Under the pieces are notes generated by a model. It saw nothing but the letters and a program-made list of their open reading frames with translations. It did no database searches and was not told where the DNA came from. A stretch of DNA of 64,000 bases, taken from the NCBI RefSeq assembly GCF_964204645.1, contig NC_134035.1, positions 8,680,501 to 8,744,500 on the forward strand, in the 5' to 3' direction. The stretch comes from Tubulanus polymorphus (taxonomy: Eukaryota > Nemertea > Palaeonemertea > Tubulaniformes > Tubulanidae). The position numbers were made by a program, and so were the translations under genes. Below are positions 62,492 through 64,000 of this stretch, piece by piece. Numbering within the stretch: the stretch's first letter is position 1; the number at the start of each line of letters is the position of its first letter.

Positions 62492-63373
62492 CTTTTTCGT
62501 CAGTCAAACTGAACGGCAGTTTCTCATGAATGTGCGCATTGGATTCTGTGCATGACTGCAATGAATTTCGCAACATATCCGTTGAGGGGGAAATGTTTTT
62601 TTGTTTGTTTATTTGTAACTATTGTGGAAAATCCATAGGGTTAGACAATGTGACTAAATGACAAGGAAGTAATTGATGAGTATTGATATTTATTTCATTT
62701 TAATCGTTCTTAAAATGAATAGATCATCTTTCTATATGCAGTTCCACGAATAATAACATTTGCGCTCATGTTCCGATGAATGTCGTTTGATATAAATTTT
62801 GAACGGAAAAATCTGTATCATCCTCGCATGCCATAGTTGTGAGAAACCTCAACCGTCAAGTGCCGCCCCTATACACATCGTAAGCGGTGAATATGCGAAC
62901 TAGTTTATTACTCGCGCGCCACAGTTCAATTTAATTTCAACAGAGAGGCAGCACCTGACGGTCACTGATTGTCACCATTGACGGCGGGCCGGAAAACCAC
63001 TAAGAAATTTTTAAAACACTCGAGACTGAAACTATATACACAAAACTGCTGTTATTTATCTACATATTTTTTCCTAGATAAAGAGGGACATATTGATCTG
63101 TATCCTTGTCTGTAACACACACGAATAAGGCGATAGATTTTAGGCGGTAGAATGATCACAGAGTTACTATTTGTTCTAGCGATACAGTATCACACTCAAG
63201 TCTGACAAAAGATCGATCGATTATCCACCTATGTAATAGATTATAGTGCTGCTCATACTGGATGCCTCTCGATTTTGACGAGAGGACATATTACGACTAA
63301 CGAACCATTATTTTTGATGATTTGAAAATAATTTCAAATGATAGGCATGATAACATTTTGTTAAGATTGATTT
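62492..63373. other. Upstream region of the GPCR
   Basis: AT-rich sequence that should hold the GPCR promoter and possible 5' UTR exon. A TTCAG acceptor-like site lies about 25 bases before the ATG. No clear core promoter motif was identified. Confidence 0.35.
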
Positions 63374-63490
63374 AGTTCATTAAACAGAGTGTCTTCAGTT
63401 CATTAAACAGAGTGTCTTTAGTTCATTAAACAGAGTTTCTTTAGATCATAAAAACAGAGTTTCTTTAGTTCATTAAACAGAGTTTATCTA
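63374..63490 (+). repeat. Minisatellite, five units of 23-24 bp
   Basis: Units of GTTCATTAAACAGAGTNTCT begin at 63375, 63398, 63421, 63444 (diverged GATCATAAAAACAG) and 63468. Period is 23, 23, 23, 24. Confidence 0.85.
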
Positions 63491-64000
63491 GTTGAGTTTC
63501 TTTTCTGATTCAAATGTGTTAAAGAAGACTTTTAAACAATCCTTCAATACAGTGTAAAATGGATATAAGAACGATGGTGTATTTAGACTGCACAGGTTCA
63601 CTGCCTGATCGTATTACGACCGAATTGAGGCATGTGTTCCAAGCTTTTAAGAACTATATACCAAATAAATCGATGTTAGACTAAGAAAGGCTTTAGTGGA
63701 TAAGAAGACCATCTTTTTCCCGGGAATCTTCCGTTTTCCAAAATGGCCGCTCTAAATGTGAATTACGTGTATACACCTGTAAAGATAATGCGCCCGATTA
63801 TGGATCACTTAAATTGGATTTTTTATCAGCTGCCGATCTAGCGACCGTAAAGCTTATCCGACGAGATAAAACTGAACTCTACCCGCATCACGCGATAAAA
63901 CACGAAGATTGTCGTATATTCAGCCGGTATCACAATCGCGTCGATCGTTCAGTTAAACCCAAACACCGATCGACTCAACTCGCGTCATATTTGTGTTTAC
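63491..64000. other. Non-coding sequence, nothing identified
   Basis: No open frame, RNA gene or repeat is supported up to the window edge. Confidence 0.4.

Noticed and set aside
63374-63490. CRISPR-like array
   Set aside because: The units are contiguous without spacers, and the genome is eukaryotic; it is a minisatellite.

Overview
This is an animal (metazoan) nuclear genome window. It has spliced genes with GT-AG introns, AATAAA polyadenylation signals, long non-coding stretches, tRNA-derived SINE-like repeats and many short palindromic (MITE/foldback) elements. Four protein-coding genes can be supported. The Dbx homeobox protein keeps vertebrate-like motifs, and the repeats resemble those common in marine invertebrates. 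A slowly evolving marine invertebrate, probably lophotrochozoan, is my best guess, but the sequence alone does not fix the phylum.

Layout. Positions 1-31 kb contain no gene I can support. They hold SINE-like copies, GA-rich simple repeats, several families of palindromic elements and ordinary unique sequence that may include regulatory DNA. The four-exon Dbx gene lies on the plus strand at 31374-38519, with a CCAAT/TATA-like promoter and a polyadenylation signal at 39433. From 39.8 to 53.8 kb there is again no gene; this part holds a pogo-like MITE with TA target duplication, a 786-bp PIF/Harbinger-like element with TTA target duplication, several foldback elements and a possible homeodomain-site cluster near 51.4 kb.

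The last 10 kb is gene dense. A two-exon minus-strand gene (54291-55445, 289 aa, unrecognised) and a two-exon plus-strand gene (57494-60921, 1105 aa, CCDC181/MAP9-like) diverge from one short promoter near 56.4-56.5 kb. That promoter carries ETS-, YY1- and X-box (RFX)-like motifs. X-boxes mark ciliary genes, so the pair is probably co-expressed in ciliated or sperm cells. The plus-strand gene is convergent with an intronless class A GPCR (61463-62491, minus), which has an NRY motif like melatonin/Tre1-type receptors. The two share a back-to-back poly(A) signal region.

The most informative findings are the X-box bidirectional promoter, two PP1-docking (RVxF) motifs in the coiled-coil protein, the unrecognised partner gene, and the repeat biology: a mobile unit that is itself an inverted dimer, one element nested inside another, and elements inside introns and a 3' UTR. 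I saw no CRISPR array, rRNA, intact tRNA gene, viral gene or intact transposase gene.
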